Source: Bugula neritina | Taxonomy: Eukaryota; Bryozoa; Gymnolaemata; Cheilostomatida; Bugulidae | DNA: 64,000 nucleotides | NCBI GenBank assembly: GCA_964035545.1 | Contig: OZ037770.1 | Span: 6,758,229-6,822,228, forward strand | Direction: 5' to 3' | Shown here: positions 13,688 to 25,900 of the stretch, in pieces | How the letters are laid out: each line of letters starts with the position of its first letter | Position numbering within the stretch: the first letter of the stretch is position 1 | Translations under genes and position numbers: made by a program | The notes under the pieces: generated by a model | What the model saw: the letters and a program-made list of their open reading frames with translations, nothing else | Databases searched by the model: none | What the model was told of the DNA's origin: nothing

Positions 13688-16600
13688 TTAGGATGATGCC
13701 TTATTTCTCCTTGTGAAAACAATGCGGTGGGGGTAAGGCTTACTGTTGATACCCCCCATGTTGATGAGTGGGGGCTTTGTGTCACCTTCATAAGTCACAG
13801 AGAACTGCTGCATTATTCTCAACAGGATGAGAAAAACCTCCATCTTACCGAGTGGAATGGCAATACACTTTCTTCTGCCTACAAACCAAAATCTATCAAT
13901 ATTTGGGTGTTAACTAGAAGAGTTACTAAACAGGGACTGCATGGTGTGTAAGGGTTAACTAGTAGAGTTACTAAACAGGGACTGCATGGTGTGTAAGGGT
14001 TAACTAGAATAGTTACTAAACAGGGACTGCATGGTGTGTAAGGGTTAACTAGTAGAATTACTAAACAAGGACTGCATGGTGTGTAAGGGTTAACTAGAAT
14101 AGTTACTAAACAGGGACTGCATGGTGTGTAAGGGTTAACTAGTAGAGTTACTAAACAAGAACTGCATGGTGTGTAAGGGTTAACTAGAATAGTTACTAAA
14201 CAAGGACTGCATGGTGTGTAAGGGTTAACTAGAAGAGTTACTAAACAGGGACTGCATGGTGTGTAAGGGTTAACTAGTAGAGTTACTAAACAGGGACTGC
14301 ATGGTGTGTAAGGGTTAACTAGAAGAGTTGCTAAACAGGGACTGCATGGTGTGTAAGGGTTAACTAGAATAGTTACTAAACAGGGACTGCATGGTGTGTA
14401 AGGGTCAACTAGAAGAGTTACTAAACAGGGACTGCATGGTGTGTAAGTGTTAACTAGAATAGGTACTAAACAAGGACTGCATGGTGTGTAAGAGTTAACT
14501 AGAATAGTTACTAAACAGGGACTGCATGGTGTGTAAGGGTTAACTAGTAGAGTTACTAAACAAGAACTGCATGGTGTGTAAGGGTTAACTAGAATAGTTA
14601 CTAAACAAGGACTGCATGGTGTGTAAGGGTTAACTAGAAGAGTTACTAAACAGGGACTGCATGGTGTGTAAGGGTTAACTAGTAGAGTTACTAAACAGGG
14701 ACTGCATGGTGTGTAAGGGTTAACTAGAAGAGTTACTAAACAAGGACTGCATGGTGTGCAAGAAATATTCTACATTTCTTAAAATAAAAGCACATGTAAG
14801 GCTGCATCACTAAATTATAAATGATGAAATATAACCAAATGAAGCTGTCTATCAGTGTATATAATGTTTTTATAAAGAAACATAGCACTAAAGCTACATA
14901 TGCCTTAGAGTATGAAATGACTGTTCTGCACTGACTATACCATACACATGATTACTATGAAAAACTCGGGTGGTGGTAAGTCAAACACACTGAAGAGCCA
15001 GGTGAGTCAGACATACTGAAGAGCCAGGTGAGTTAGACATACTGAAGAGCCAGGTGAGTCAAACACACTGAAGAGCCAGGTGAGTCAGACATACTGAAGA
15101 GCCAGGTAAGTCAGACACACTGAAGAGCCAGGTAAGTTAGACATACTGAAGAGCCAGGTGAGTCAGACATACTGAAGAGCCAGGTAAGCCAGACACACTG
15201 AAGAGCCAGGTAAGTCAAACATACTGAAGAGCCAGGTAAGTCAGACATACTGAAGAGCCAGGTGAGTCAAACATACTGAAGAGCCAGGTGAGTCAGACAC
15301 ATTGAAGAGGTTAAACTTGACTGACCTAGGCCAAACGCTGCTTCCATACATGCCTTCTTCTTTGTAACATCTCCTGTGAGAAATCTTTCTGGATTAAACT
15401 CGTGCACATTGTCGAAGATGTCAGGGTCGTTATACACCGAGTCAAGGTTAAACATGAGCTCTACTCCAGCTGGAAGTACCTGCGTATAAGGATAGCAACG
15501 CACATCAGCGCTAATATAGGTCACTTAATCTAAAAAACATGGGTTTTCTACTAGCTTGCGTGAATCTATACCCAACCACAATAGAGCATGATTTGACGCC
15601 ACAAACCTGTTTGATTAGGGCTTTCAAACACAGGTAAAGTGAATCATTTGTATAAGTGAAATTCTATTAGATAAAATTACATTCATTTATAATAAACTGC
15701 TTTACAGGTGATAGGTGAAGATATTAATTGAGCAAAGAGAAGCAAGGAATAGAGAATTGCACTTGTTGCCTCGTATAATTCAGAGCTGCACATTGTAATT
15801 GTCTCTCTCCAATAATTCTATGGCAGAACTTTAGTTACGCATTTTTATAATTTTTATTCAATTGCCCACTTTCATGTGCAACTTATGTCTAAGCCTAGGG
15901 CCACACTGTGCGTATTTTCGCATGCGAAAATTGAAATCACGAGTAGCAAAGGTGTCCACTGTGCGCGTTGAGAAAACATTCGCACTTGTCGCTCTGCATT
16001 TTCAACGCAAGTGCGAATCGTCTCTGTCGCCGTCACCTAATTGGTTGGTAGTTATTCAGCGAGCCCAATTTCTTTATTTAGTGCTACATTCCAGTAAAAT
16101 GCGTTTTATTGAAAGCGAGTGCGATTTAAAAATGAATGCTTTATTTATCACGCATCACTGACGCTACAGTGGACACCTTTGCTACTTGTGATTTTAATTT
16201 TCGCATGCGAAAATACGCACCGTGTGGCCCTAGGCTTACTCACTATCTGTCCAGTCCTTTACCATATATACAGCACACACACACCTGTTCATCAATGACA
16301 AGCTCACTCTCTGTGGTGCGAGGAGAAAGAACATGTATGCATTCAGAATGTCTGAATGTCTCCAGTACAAACGCATCTGCGTACGGTAACTTCTCTCTCA
16401 GACTATACTCTGGCACTGAGTCTTCACCTACAACATTATAATAGAGTAACTAGTCTGTTCTTGTACAGTCAATGTGTGTAACTGAACTATAGGAAACTAC
16501 TAATGTAAACCATGTTTACAGACTTGTAGCTTTACATCTGTGACCACATCTTTTTAGAGAAGGTAAACTTACAGCAGTTGTCAATCATTTGTGTTTTAGC

Positions 16601-19417
16601 ACAAGAATACGTTATGTCGTAAACTCAGTTTGATTGTTGGCTACCTTTTTGTTATTGAAAAATAATATTATATAGTGTGTTTGCGAGCTTGATTTGAGTG
16701 TTTAAAGGATTTCACGCTTTTTCCACCATGCAAACAGTTACTTTATTTTCGACCCTCAACATATGTAAAATAGTATAAATTTCACTGTCCAAGTTTGTAT
16801 CTATATAGTGCTAATACGCATACATGCCTAGATGTATATATAAGTAGGCTGTGTATTAATACGCCTGTCTATAGTATACATCTAACATTATATTACCAAT
16901 GACTTCATCAATCTCATTATGGAGACGCTCCTGCATATGGGGATAGACTGAGAGATAGAGCAGAGCCCAGCATAGATAGGAACCTGAGGCTGTACTTCCT
17001 GCGTACATTTGCTGAATCATACTTCCAACATTAGCATCTGTAATATGCAACCAGACTTTGCATATCATAGGTTCGCATGTATTACGATCCCTGTGTAAAT
17101 ATTACAGCCCAAACTAGACAGACAGACAGACGGATGAAAGACAGACAAACAAAAAGATAGAAAGGCCATTAAATAAAAAGAAATAAGAAAGAAGGAGAAA
17201 GAGGGAGAAAGAAGGAGAGAGGAAGAGAGAGAAAAATGTTGGCATATTTCACTAATTATGTAATTTGAAACTGACATATTATATTATTATAGCTCTTCTT
17301 TGCAATTGAAAACGATGAGGGAACTTATCTATGCATATGCAATACTTACCAAATCCTTCTTGGTCACCAAGTTCTGGCCGATATTGTAACAGCATGTGGT
17401 CAAGCATGAGGTTAGGAGAACAACCATCTTGCAGCTCTCTTCGTCTCTTAGCCACAATATTATCAAAATTGCTAAGAATCTGTTTAAATGTTTCAGAGTA
17501 GTTCCTCTCGGCTTCAGCTGAGTGGAAAGGATCACCAGGAATCCACTTGGTGAAGGGGATGGAGGCAGCAAAAGTGACATTGTGTTTATGCTCCTCGTGA
17601 ATCAGGTTTAGGTGATCATGAGCCTTGGGGTCAGCATAGTCGTAGCTATTTCCAGTTAATGTATTTACCAAGATGTTGGTAGCTGCCAACGACAGTGGTG
17701 TTATGGTATCGAGGCCTTCTCTAGACTCAAGTCTTGGCTCTATGAAAAACTGGATAAACTTATCAGCTTCATTGAGTACATGTGGCTCCATGACAGTTCT
17801 ACCCATTCCCTCATTGTTCAGGAAAGTTGCTGTCTGCTGCCTTGCTTTCTTGGCATCCTTCCATAGAATGTGTCTTGCAATACCTAAATAGTTATATAGT
17901 CAATATATAGTGGCTTATAGGTTACAGACAGTAGTGCTCTGTGTTGCAATCATAACACAGGCTGAGATATAGACATATAATTACAGTTTTTATGGCATTA
18001 CTTTTAGCAGATTTTTCCCAATGCCGGAAGTTTTTTAGCTATTAAGTTAGGCATTTGGGTTCAAAAATTAAACTGCAAACTACAAGCTATAAACCAACTC
18101 AGAGTAAAGAGTAGGCACAAGCAGAGTAGAGACACACAGAACTCAAACCTACCTGGTCTTACGGCAAATATCTCCCTCCTCCATCCAGGTAGCCCAACAT
18201 CACTTCTCTTACTGGTGATTTTGTTATTTTCTATGAGAGCTTTGTGAAAGTTAGCATAACTTGAAATCACTACCCGGTACGCTCCTCCCAGCCACACGGT
18301 GAATACCTACCAAATGTACAGATCTTTTAACTTTAAATCTACTAGTCAGATGTTACACTCCACTGCAGTGATGTTAATATTAGTATAATTTAAATATTAT
18401 GGAGCATCATGTTGTTGATATATTTATTATATTATCTATATTTTCATTAAACTTCTTACACTATTTGCATATTATATTAGTTTTATTACAGTACCAATAA
18501 CATACCAATTATTTCATATTACTTATATTAGGCTACATGCATTAGCATTGGCTTAACATAACTATACAAAAAATATATTTATATTCCCATAGATGTATTA
18601 CAGAAAGGTACATACATCACCATGGATATACTACAGAAAGGTACATACATCACCATGGATATATTACAGAAATGTACATACATCACCATGGATATACTAC
18701 AGAAAGGTACATACATCACCATGGATATATTACAGAAATGTACATACATCACCATGGATATACTACAGAAAGGTACATACATCACCATGGATATATTACA
18801 GAAATGTACATACATCACCATGGATATACTACAGAAAGATACATACATCACCATGGATATACTACAGAAATGTACATACATCACCATGGATATATTACAG
18901 AAATGTACATACATCACCATGGATATACTACAGAAAGGTACATACATCACCATGGATATATTACATGAGATAGATATACATACATTACCATGGATATACT
19001 ACATGAGATAGATATACCTACATTACCATGGATATACTACATGAGATAGATATACCTACATTACTATGGATATATTACATGAGATAGATATACATACATT
19101 ACCATGGATATACTACATGAGATAGATATACATACAAATTACTATGGATATACTACATGAGATAGATATACCTACATTACCATGGATATACTACATGAGA
19201 TAGATATACATACATTACCATAAATCTTTTGGTTTTTTCTAAAGAAGTTGATAAGTCCTCCAGCTCTTTGAATGTCCTTAGAATGGCCGTAGAACAGGTG
19301 CACAGGGGGTCCAGGGGGTAGCTTACTTCTCCATCGTTGTGTCTGAATGTAGTAAACAAATCCAACAGCCACAGTGACTGCTGCCAGCAGCAGCGTGGAG
19401 CTGCTTAGATAGTCCAT
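13688..19417 (-). CDS. Cytochrome P450, microsomal, clan-2-like
   Basis: Seven exons: 19417-19214, 18306-18153, 17883-17350, 17037-16897, 16427-16285, 15479-15326, 13878-13688. All phases agree and give 506 residues ending at a TAA at 13688. The protein starts with an N-terminal membrane anchor ([16 protein letters not shown]), then the proline hinge KLPPGPP. Later come a C-helix WKDAKKAR, K-helix ETFR (ExxR), the PERF element in FNPERFL, and the haem loop FGLGRRKCIA with the thiolate cysteine, split by the last intron. It would be an ER-bound haem monooxygenase using reductase electrons; the substrate is unknown. Odd point: the I-helix reads [13 protein letters not shown] where clan 2 normally has AGxETT, so the acid and the usual oxygen-activating Thr are replaced by Thr and Ala. 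Introns carry three minisatellites and a MITE. Confidence 0.96.
13903..14762. repeat. 45-bp minisatellite, about 19 copies, with higher-order structure
   Basis: Unit: ttaactagaagagttacta, aacagggactgc, atggtgtgtaagg. The spacing between successive 'agttactaaac' is exactly 45 bp. A multi-unit block (starting agtagagttactaaacaaga) recurs 405 bp (nine units) later, so segments of several units have been duplicated. The array fills much of the last P450 intron, ending about 25 bp before the terminal exon's acceptor. Confidence 0.95.
14975..15310. repeat. 26-bp minisatellite, about 12 copies, next to P450 exon 6 donor
   Basis: Unit 'actgaagagccaggtgagtc' plus 'agacat'. It ends about 15 bp from the donor at 15325 of the minus-strand P450 exon. 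On the plus strand every unit carries CCAG/GTGAGT, a good 5' splice-site match, but antisense to the gene. Confidence 0.93.
15890..16238. mobile_element. 349-bp MITE with about 72-bp terminal inverted repeats
   Basis: The left arm 'taagcctagggccacactgt' and onward (haem of arm: cgtattttcgcatgcgaaaa, caaaggtgtccactgt) is mirrored at the right end 'gtgtggccctaggctta'. The arms are about 72 bp and end in TA on each side, consistent with TA duplication. It is inserted in the P450 intron between exons 5 and 6. It shares its ends with 8541-8643, and a solo end (ttaggctagggccacat) lies at 55661. No coding capacity. Confidence 0.85.
17100..17235. repeat. GACA run and purine-rich tract
   Basis: gacagacagacagacgg followed by about 75 bp of GA-rich sequence (agaaagaaggagaaagaggg) in a P450 intron. 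Confidence 0.8.
18594..18965. repeat. 33-bp minisatellite, about 11 copies
   Basis: Unit 'gatatactacagaaaggtac' plus 'atacatcaccatg', alternating with a gatatattacagaaatg form. The 33-bp length keeps all frames open, which explains the long spurious reading frames on both strands. It lies in P450 intron 1 and is continuous with the 38-bp array. Confidence 0.95.
18966..19216. repeat. 38-bp minisatellite that contains P450 exon 1's splice donor
   Basis: Unit 'gatatactacatgagataga' plus 'tatacatacattaccatg'. The last unit runs into exon 1: the stretch 'gatatacatacattacca' that forms the exon-1 end and donor (AAT/gtatgt on the minus strand at 19213) recurs in each unit, so the array is made of copies of this splice site. 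Confidence 0.9.
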
Positions 19418-20849
19418 GCTGGTATAGTGACTATTACAGTTTGCTAGTAGATAGTATACCTCAGCTAGTGTTTCACTAGAGTGTCAACACTGATAACAGT
19501 TTATAGACTTTGGTCCAACAACTTACTAACACAGGATAACAATCCTGACTATATATGGATACAGTCAAGTTTGTTTTTAGAATAATCATAATAATGTAGG
19601 CTATCATATCTTCTGATCAGTTGCACAAAGTATCATAATACATATAGCTGCAGGTTCATCACATTATCACAATACGGGACGGCACACCAGTGCACCACAA
19701 CCTAGATCTTACTTGTACTCTTGGCATCAATAAACTCAATAATATTAACGCTCAGTGCTTGGCATGGTATCAGTTTTATCTAAGATAGAAGAGATTAAGG
19801 GAAAATATAATGATCATAGCACACCTACATTATCTGCGAGTACAAAGGTATTGATTGACATGTGCCCAGCGACTGACTTACTCCATACAGATAACTTCTC
19901 GTACTTCAAAGTTTAGCTGATTGAAAAGTTCAAACTTAATTAAATTAAGCCATGCGACTCAGTGATTAGGCTGTGTTGCAGTATCAAAGATTAGCATACA
20001 ATGGCATTTAGCAATAATTACTAATAATTAGTTTTATAACACCACAGACTTCAGAGCTAACTGAAAATGTCACTAGCGTTATGAGTGAAAAATTTATTAA
20101 AGGACAACATTCTTTGGGTACACAACTCTGAAACAGTTTGTAGATGACAACTGAAATGTATCAAGCATTCTTTTAATAAAGTTGAACAAATTTAGTTAAA
20201 TTAATTAAATTATTCAAAAAGTTGTAATTAATCTAATCTAATAAGAACAAATACATAGTTATGGGTATGCAAGACATAATTTATAGTGATGTAAGCCATA
20301 TATAACGCACAAATATGGATATAGCAGTACATGGGTACAAGTGTATGCCAGCTGCTAAGCCATATATCGTTTGTAGATGTTTAGGGCTACGCTGTGATGT
20401 AACTCTGCCATTAGTAATAAAACTCACAAAAACCTTTAAGAAATGGTTCCAGAGCATTTATCACAGAAATAGTAGCAGGGGATGCAACACTAGTGGTAAG
20501 AATAATAAATCCAGAGTATTTAATACTTAGTTGTGTGTTTATTTAGTAAATTCTATGAAATAAAAGTTATATGAACAGTATTTATTGCCTGCTATGTCGA
20601 TCAGGCTTATTTTGATTGGCTGAAAAGTTCATCACGTGACCAACTACACTCAAGTAAAACAAGTAGATTATTTAAAATATATCAGAAGTGTAATAAAAAT
20701 AAAATAGATACATATTTTAGCGAATAATTTAAAATACAGTAACTTCAAAGGTAATGAGTAATAAATACATACAAGAAGTGCAACATGAGTATACTGGTAG
20801 GTACATAACAGTTGGTGATACAATAACATAATAGAATAAAAAAGAAAAC
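19418..20849. other. Intergenic spacer between P450 start and the Cys-rich gene end
   Basis: P450 promoter side. No gene is supported. The 71-codon plus frame at 20315 shows no domain or splice context. AT-rich, without clear repeats. Confidence 0.5.
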
Positions 20850-22904
20850 TCACACATATACAAAGAATAAAATGACAGATACACATATATATAGAATGTT
20901 GGATATAAACACAGTGTTAGCAGGGCTTCCTGTGATCTTATTTTTAGCCTTGCTACCAAGTATGAGTTTAGGGGAGTGTGTACTTCGACCCGCAGTGCTG
21001 GAAGGAGTAGTGTTTGTATCTTGAGCACACTTCTCCTGCAGAGTCTGCAAGTAGAACATAGAACTGATGCTAAAGGCAAAGCCGAGTTTACAAAGTGGAG
21101 CACAGGCTAATAGAGTTAACACATAATCTCTGAAGAATAAAGAGTCATAAGCTGTGCTCTCATCTATATCATTATATGTTTATGTAAATCGCTACTGGCA
21201 TTTATATTTCTAAGGAAAATCGTACAACTAATCAACAGAAATTAAAAAGATTACTCAGTGAGAATAGTAATAGATAATTGTAAGTAAGTGTAAGTAACTA
21301 GTTACGTACTAGTTAGTAAATAGATGTGAGTTGGGCATCTTTTATTGCAATTGTACACAAAAGTTCGTTTAGTTAAGAAGTAAGATAAAGATAAATTCAA
21401 AATGTCACCAATAGAAAAAATGTTTAGATGAGTAGCAAATGAAAAGCTGTATTATAAGGGTACCTGCTCTTGGTTGCCAGCGCAGATGTCATCATGGAAG
21501 TTCCGTTTCCATTTATCTGCCAACTTTCTGACAGATGATTCGTCAGATGTGCAGACGTTGGTGAAGTCTGTGTTGAGAAGACAATTCACTGGGACAGTGA
21601 GGTAGCTGAAAGCAGACGAGATAAATGCTACATCGCATGTATATGTTCACGTTTCCTACCCAAACTATTAATGAAAGTATCACTAGCAACATCATGCAGT
21701 AAACTTTACCTGCAGATGTCTTTCAGTTGATTACTTGGACTAAGTACTGGACCCCACACAAGCTTGCTTAGAGAATCTAAACCATCTTCCCTCAGTGAAC
21801 CAAAGCATGCCTAAAATAGACAGTTCCCGGTGCAACATCAAGTAGAGAACTCATGTGGAGTTGATTCAGTAGCAGAATAACTGTATACTTACAGAGATAT
21901 GAGAGGAGCAATCAATGTCTCGTGTTGGGAAGCACTCAATCACTCTTTGTATCTTCTGTGCAAGAGAGTACCTCTGATGAGGTGTACACACGCCCCCGCA
22001 GTGAGGCTTAGAGTCCTCCAATAAACAACCGACAAATGTATTGGAATCTAAATTCGAACACCTCCTCTCCGATGCATAGCATGACGCGACGTTAGCGAAG
22101 GCACAATCTACAACATAACCAGACATGCGAGAATTGAAGTTCAGCATAGTACAGGTGTTTGCGCCCATTTATTTGCTGTATGCTCTACACCCTATCACAC
22201 CCTACCCTACCCTGTCCAACCCTACCTTACCCTGTCCAATCCTACCCTACCCTGTCCAACCCTACCCTACTAAGTTTATTTGATCAAATATCTAAAACTA
22301 AGTGCTTTTCATCATTGTACTTGTAAATGATCTGTTTATTTCTCTTTCAAAGAATGGTTTGAAAAAGTCACCAGTGTGACAGATCTTTGCATAAGTATTT
22401 GGTGCAAAAATGCAATTCATAGAAATTAGTTTACTACCCTTCCCCAGACAAGGTGAGTAAAAGTGATATAAACCAAGCAGTAGAATTACAGAAACTGCAA
22501 TAATATAATGAGACAAGTAAAGTAGACAATATAAAGGAAAACGCGTACCAGTCTCACACCAGATGGGGAAAAGCTGTCTAGCTCTCACGAGACTTGCATC
22601 TGCAGGAGATATGCGAGAGTTATCTCTTTCTACACACTCATCAAAACAGGAAATAGCTGTGGAAAACTTCCTGAAAAAATATAATGTAGAATAGCAGTCA
22701 GCATTCGATACCATATTACAGGTTACGTGCAAACATTAGCCGTAGATATAAAGAAGCAGTTTGCGGCAAAAAGTAAGTGAAACTGTATGCAGAATATTTT
22801 TAATACCTGCAGATTTCAGTCTTGTACTCTTCTTTCCGCAGATTACCAGCCAGAATATCAAACTCAGTAATTTGAGAGAGTTGCTGTCTGCATACGCTGC
22901 AATC
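20850..22904 (-). CDS. C-terminal modules and hydrophobic tail of the Cys-rich gene
   Basis: Exons about 22904-22811, 22675-22549, 22109-21893, 21813-21716, 21605-21474 and 21044-20850. They repeat the module marks ([38 protein letters not shown]). The final exon ends with [20 protein letters not shown] and two more residues, then a stop, with no cytoplasmic tail. That is the form of a GPI-attachment signal, though a tail-less transmembrane end is also possible. Confidence 0.75.
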
Positions 22905-25900
22905 TGCAACAAAAATGTTGTCTAAGAATTAACCAAAAGATTTCAGAGTAAAATGATTAAAGCACAATTAAAAATATATCCATTCAATGCTTTAGAGAAC
23001 TTCAGCAAGCACATTTTGCAGCATTGCAAACTGCTTCACACCGTATGCGATCAGTCACTTAGTGATAACTGCCGGTTGAATTAGTCTGTAGCCTTGACAG
23101 CTGAAACATTCTAGAACAATGCAGGAGACATTCGACTAATGGAAACTAGCCAGCAGTACTTTGTATAAAAGTGCATGGTGCTATAGAGTAACTTATTCTC
23201 ACATGTGGGAGGCGTGAAAGTGCTGCTGCTATCATTGCTATTAGACACAATCTCCACGGTAGCTGGCTGCGCGACGTAACTGACTCCATTGATCTCTACG
23301 GGAGGCAAACCTCGGCGCAATGTGTTGGCAGCAGATGTCGCTACAGACGGGTCATCAGTGATGAGGTCAAACTCTACCTTGATGCTTCCTGTGAACAGGA
23401 TACAGAAGGGTTTTAGAGCTTACGGTAATAAATAGCCTTAGAGTATATATATGAATATAAGAAAGCAGCCGTGGTTTAGGGGTTAGAGCGTTTGCCTAGT
23501 AAGCACAAGTCATGGGTTTGAGCCCTGACAAAGGTCATTGGTGGTGTTAGGAAAAGCATCCAGTCATAATTGCTATTAGATGTTGCAGAGAAATGAGGTT
23601 GGGATAAGAAATTCACCTGGAGATATCTTGAGATTAGTCACAGCACTCTTTGGCACTGCAAGGCTTTGCGCTACTTCCTGTTTTATTTGATTTTTAACCT
23701 CATTGGTCCGGCCTCCGACCACAGCCTCGTAGTCTGCTTCCAGTAACATGCTTACGGCCAGCGTGTATCCTGGGCCTACAGTTTATATATAGAGTTGACC
23801 ATCTGAATAGCTATAGTGCCTGCTCATGTACACCAGGTAACTTGTGTGTAGTGCACTAGCGTAACATTCAGAAAGACTTCCGCTTGTATTTGATATACTT
23901 GTATAAATTTAACATATATTTTACCTAGATACTTTTATTTAATATATTTGCAGGCAAATTGATAATTAGATAAATTTTAGCAAATAAAAAAAAACATTTC
24001 ATATAATAGCCATAGCAACTATATTAGTATCCCTTAGCAACTATTACAATGTTTAACAACTACATCAACTAGTAGCCTAGCAACTGTATTAACTAGTAGC
24101 CTAGCAACTACAATAACTAGTAGCCTAGCAACTGTACTAACTAGTAGCTTAGCAACTGTATTAACTAGTAGCCTAGCAACTGTAGTAACTAGTAGCTTAG
24201 CAACTGTATTAACTAGTAGCCTAGCAACTGTAATAACTAGTAGCCTGGCAGCTGTATTAACTAGTAGCCTAGCAACTGTACTAACTAGCAGCCTAGCAAC
24301 TACAATAACTAGTAGCCTAGCAACTGTATTAACTAGTAGCCTAGCAACTAACCAGGAGAAGTAGAAACTGAAGGTAGAGCCGTAGAACTTTCTGTGGATG
24401 ACTGAATGAAGGTAGTGGTAGACTGCGTGGTAAACTGTGTGGTAGATGTAGATGTTGTAGTTGAGGATGTACTAGAAGTGAAGGCCTCCACCACAATGTT
24501 CTGGCAAACATTGGACCAAATGGAGTTGGATCTGACACACTTCCTTCTATCTAGAGAGCCAAGGAATTGCTGCTCTACAGCCTGGGTTTCTCTTATTTGA
24601 TCAGCACATGGGGTGGTGAGAGTCTGCCCACTTTCTGGTAGGGTCAATGTAGACAGCATGCTATTAGAGATGCAGGTACTGAAATCATTGGCCAGTCTGA
24701 AAACAATCACGCAGATTAATGTTAACTGAAGTAGTGGTTGACTTACAGCAGTTGCATAGTATTAGTAACAGGAGATGCCATTGATATATAAAATATAGCA
24801 AACAAGCTACAAACCTAAATGTTAAATCAGAAATTAGAAATAATAGCTAACTTCCATCTTTTTACTGAACACCACAACTAAAGACTGCAAAATCTGTGTA
24901 ACATGTTTGCATTGTGAAGAAAAATTCAGAACTAAGGTTACATGTGGTCATGCTTCAGAAAGATATTGACAGATATGAGATATCAAATGATGAAACAATG
25001 CAGACGGCAAACTCACCCACAGAATATTGGAGTAGTAGTGAACTGACTCATGCCAAGCCAGCGGTCTCTGGTAGCCATGTTGAAACAGACATTGTCAACT
25101 GCAGTTCTACATATCCCAGATAGCTCACACCTGTGGTCAGGTCAGGTTTATTATACAAGAAATGATGTGTAATATTGAAGACGAACTAAAAACCCCCAGC
25201 AACCCTTTAAATCTGTATTTGAAATTAGTCTAAAATAATGAATAAAATTTAAAGGAAGACTTTAAAAATAAGGTTACGGGAAAATCATCCCTGAACAGAA
25301 AATAGTTGGAGTTATCTTCTACACCAGGGAATTACTCTGTGTGTAGGCTAATTCTTTGATACTGAAAAGGCTATCAACCAAATATTTATATCAATTCATC
25401 TAAGAAATGTGACTAAAACGCATGTATTTCCTGTGAGTGCTATGCAGTGGCTGCAATGTGAAGCTTTCAATAGATTTAGGAGAAAATTAATAAACAGTTA
25501 ACTGAATTTAGTGTGTTGTTTTCTCATTTTTAAATTAGTCAAAGAAATCACCCATAATGCAATGTATAATTGTGAATATATTTTAATATAAAAAAGAGAA
25601 TAACTCTCTTACTTATTATAGTATAATATTGCACATAAATCCTGTCATTTTCATTTTAATTCTTTATTAAATTCAACATATTTCTAAGTATCTTATTCTT
25701 TGCATTTTATCTTAACTATTTTATCTAATATAAAATAAACCCACCTAATAGCATGAGATATTGTAGTCTCCTGGTAGTAAAAAGATTGGGCCGGTGTGCA
25801 CATGCCCGTACAGTCGTATGAGCTCATAGCCCTAACAACACACTCCCTGTAGTCTTCTACTGAGTCGCATGGTATCTGGCCCTCAACATCAATATACTGG

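Noticed and set aside
13920-14760. CRISPR-like regular array
   Set aside because: Units are contiguous 45-bp tandem repeats with no spacers, in a eukaryotic intron.
18579-19011. Frames of about 100-130 residues on both strands
   Set aside because: 33-bp period keeps every frame open; purely repeat translation within a P450 intron.
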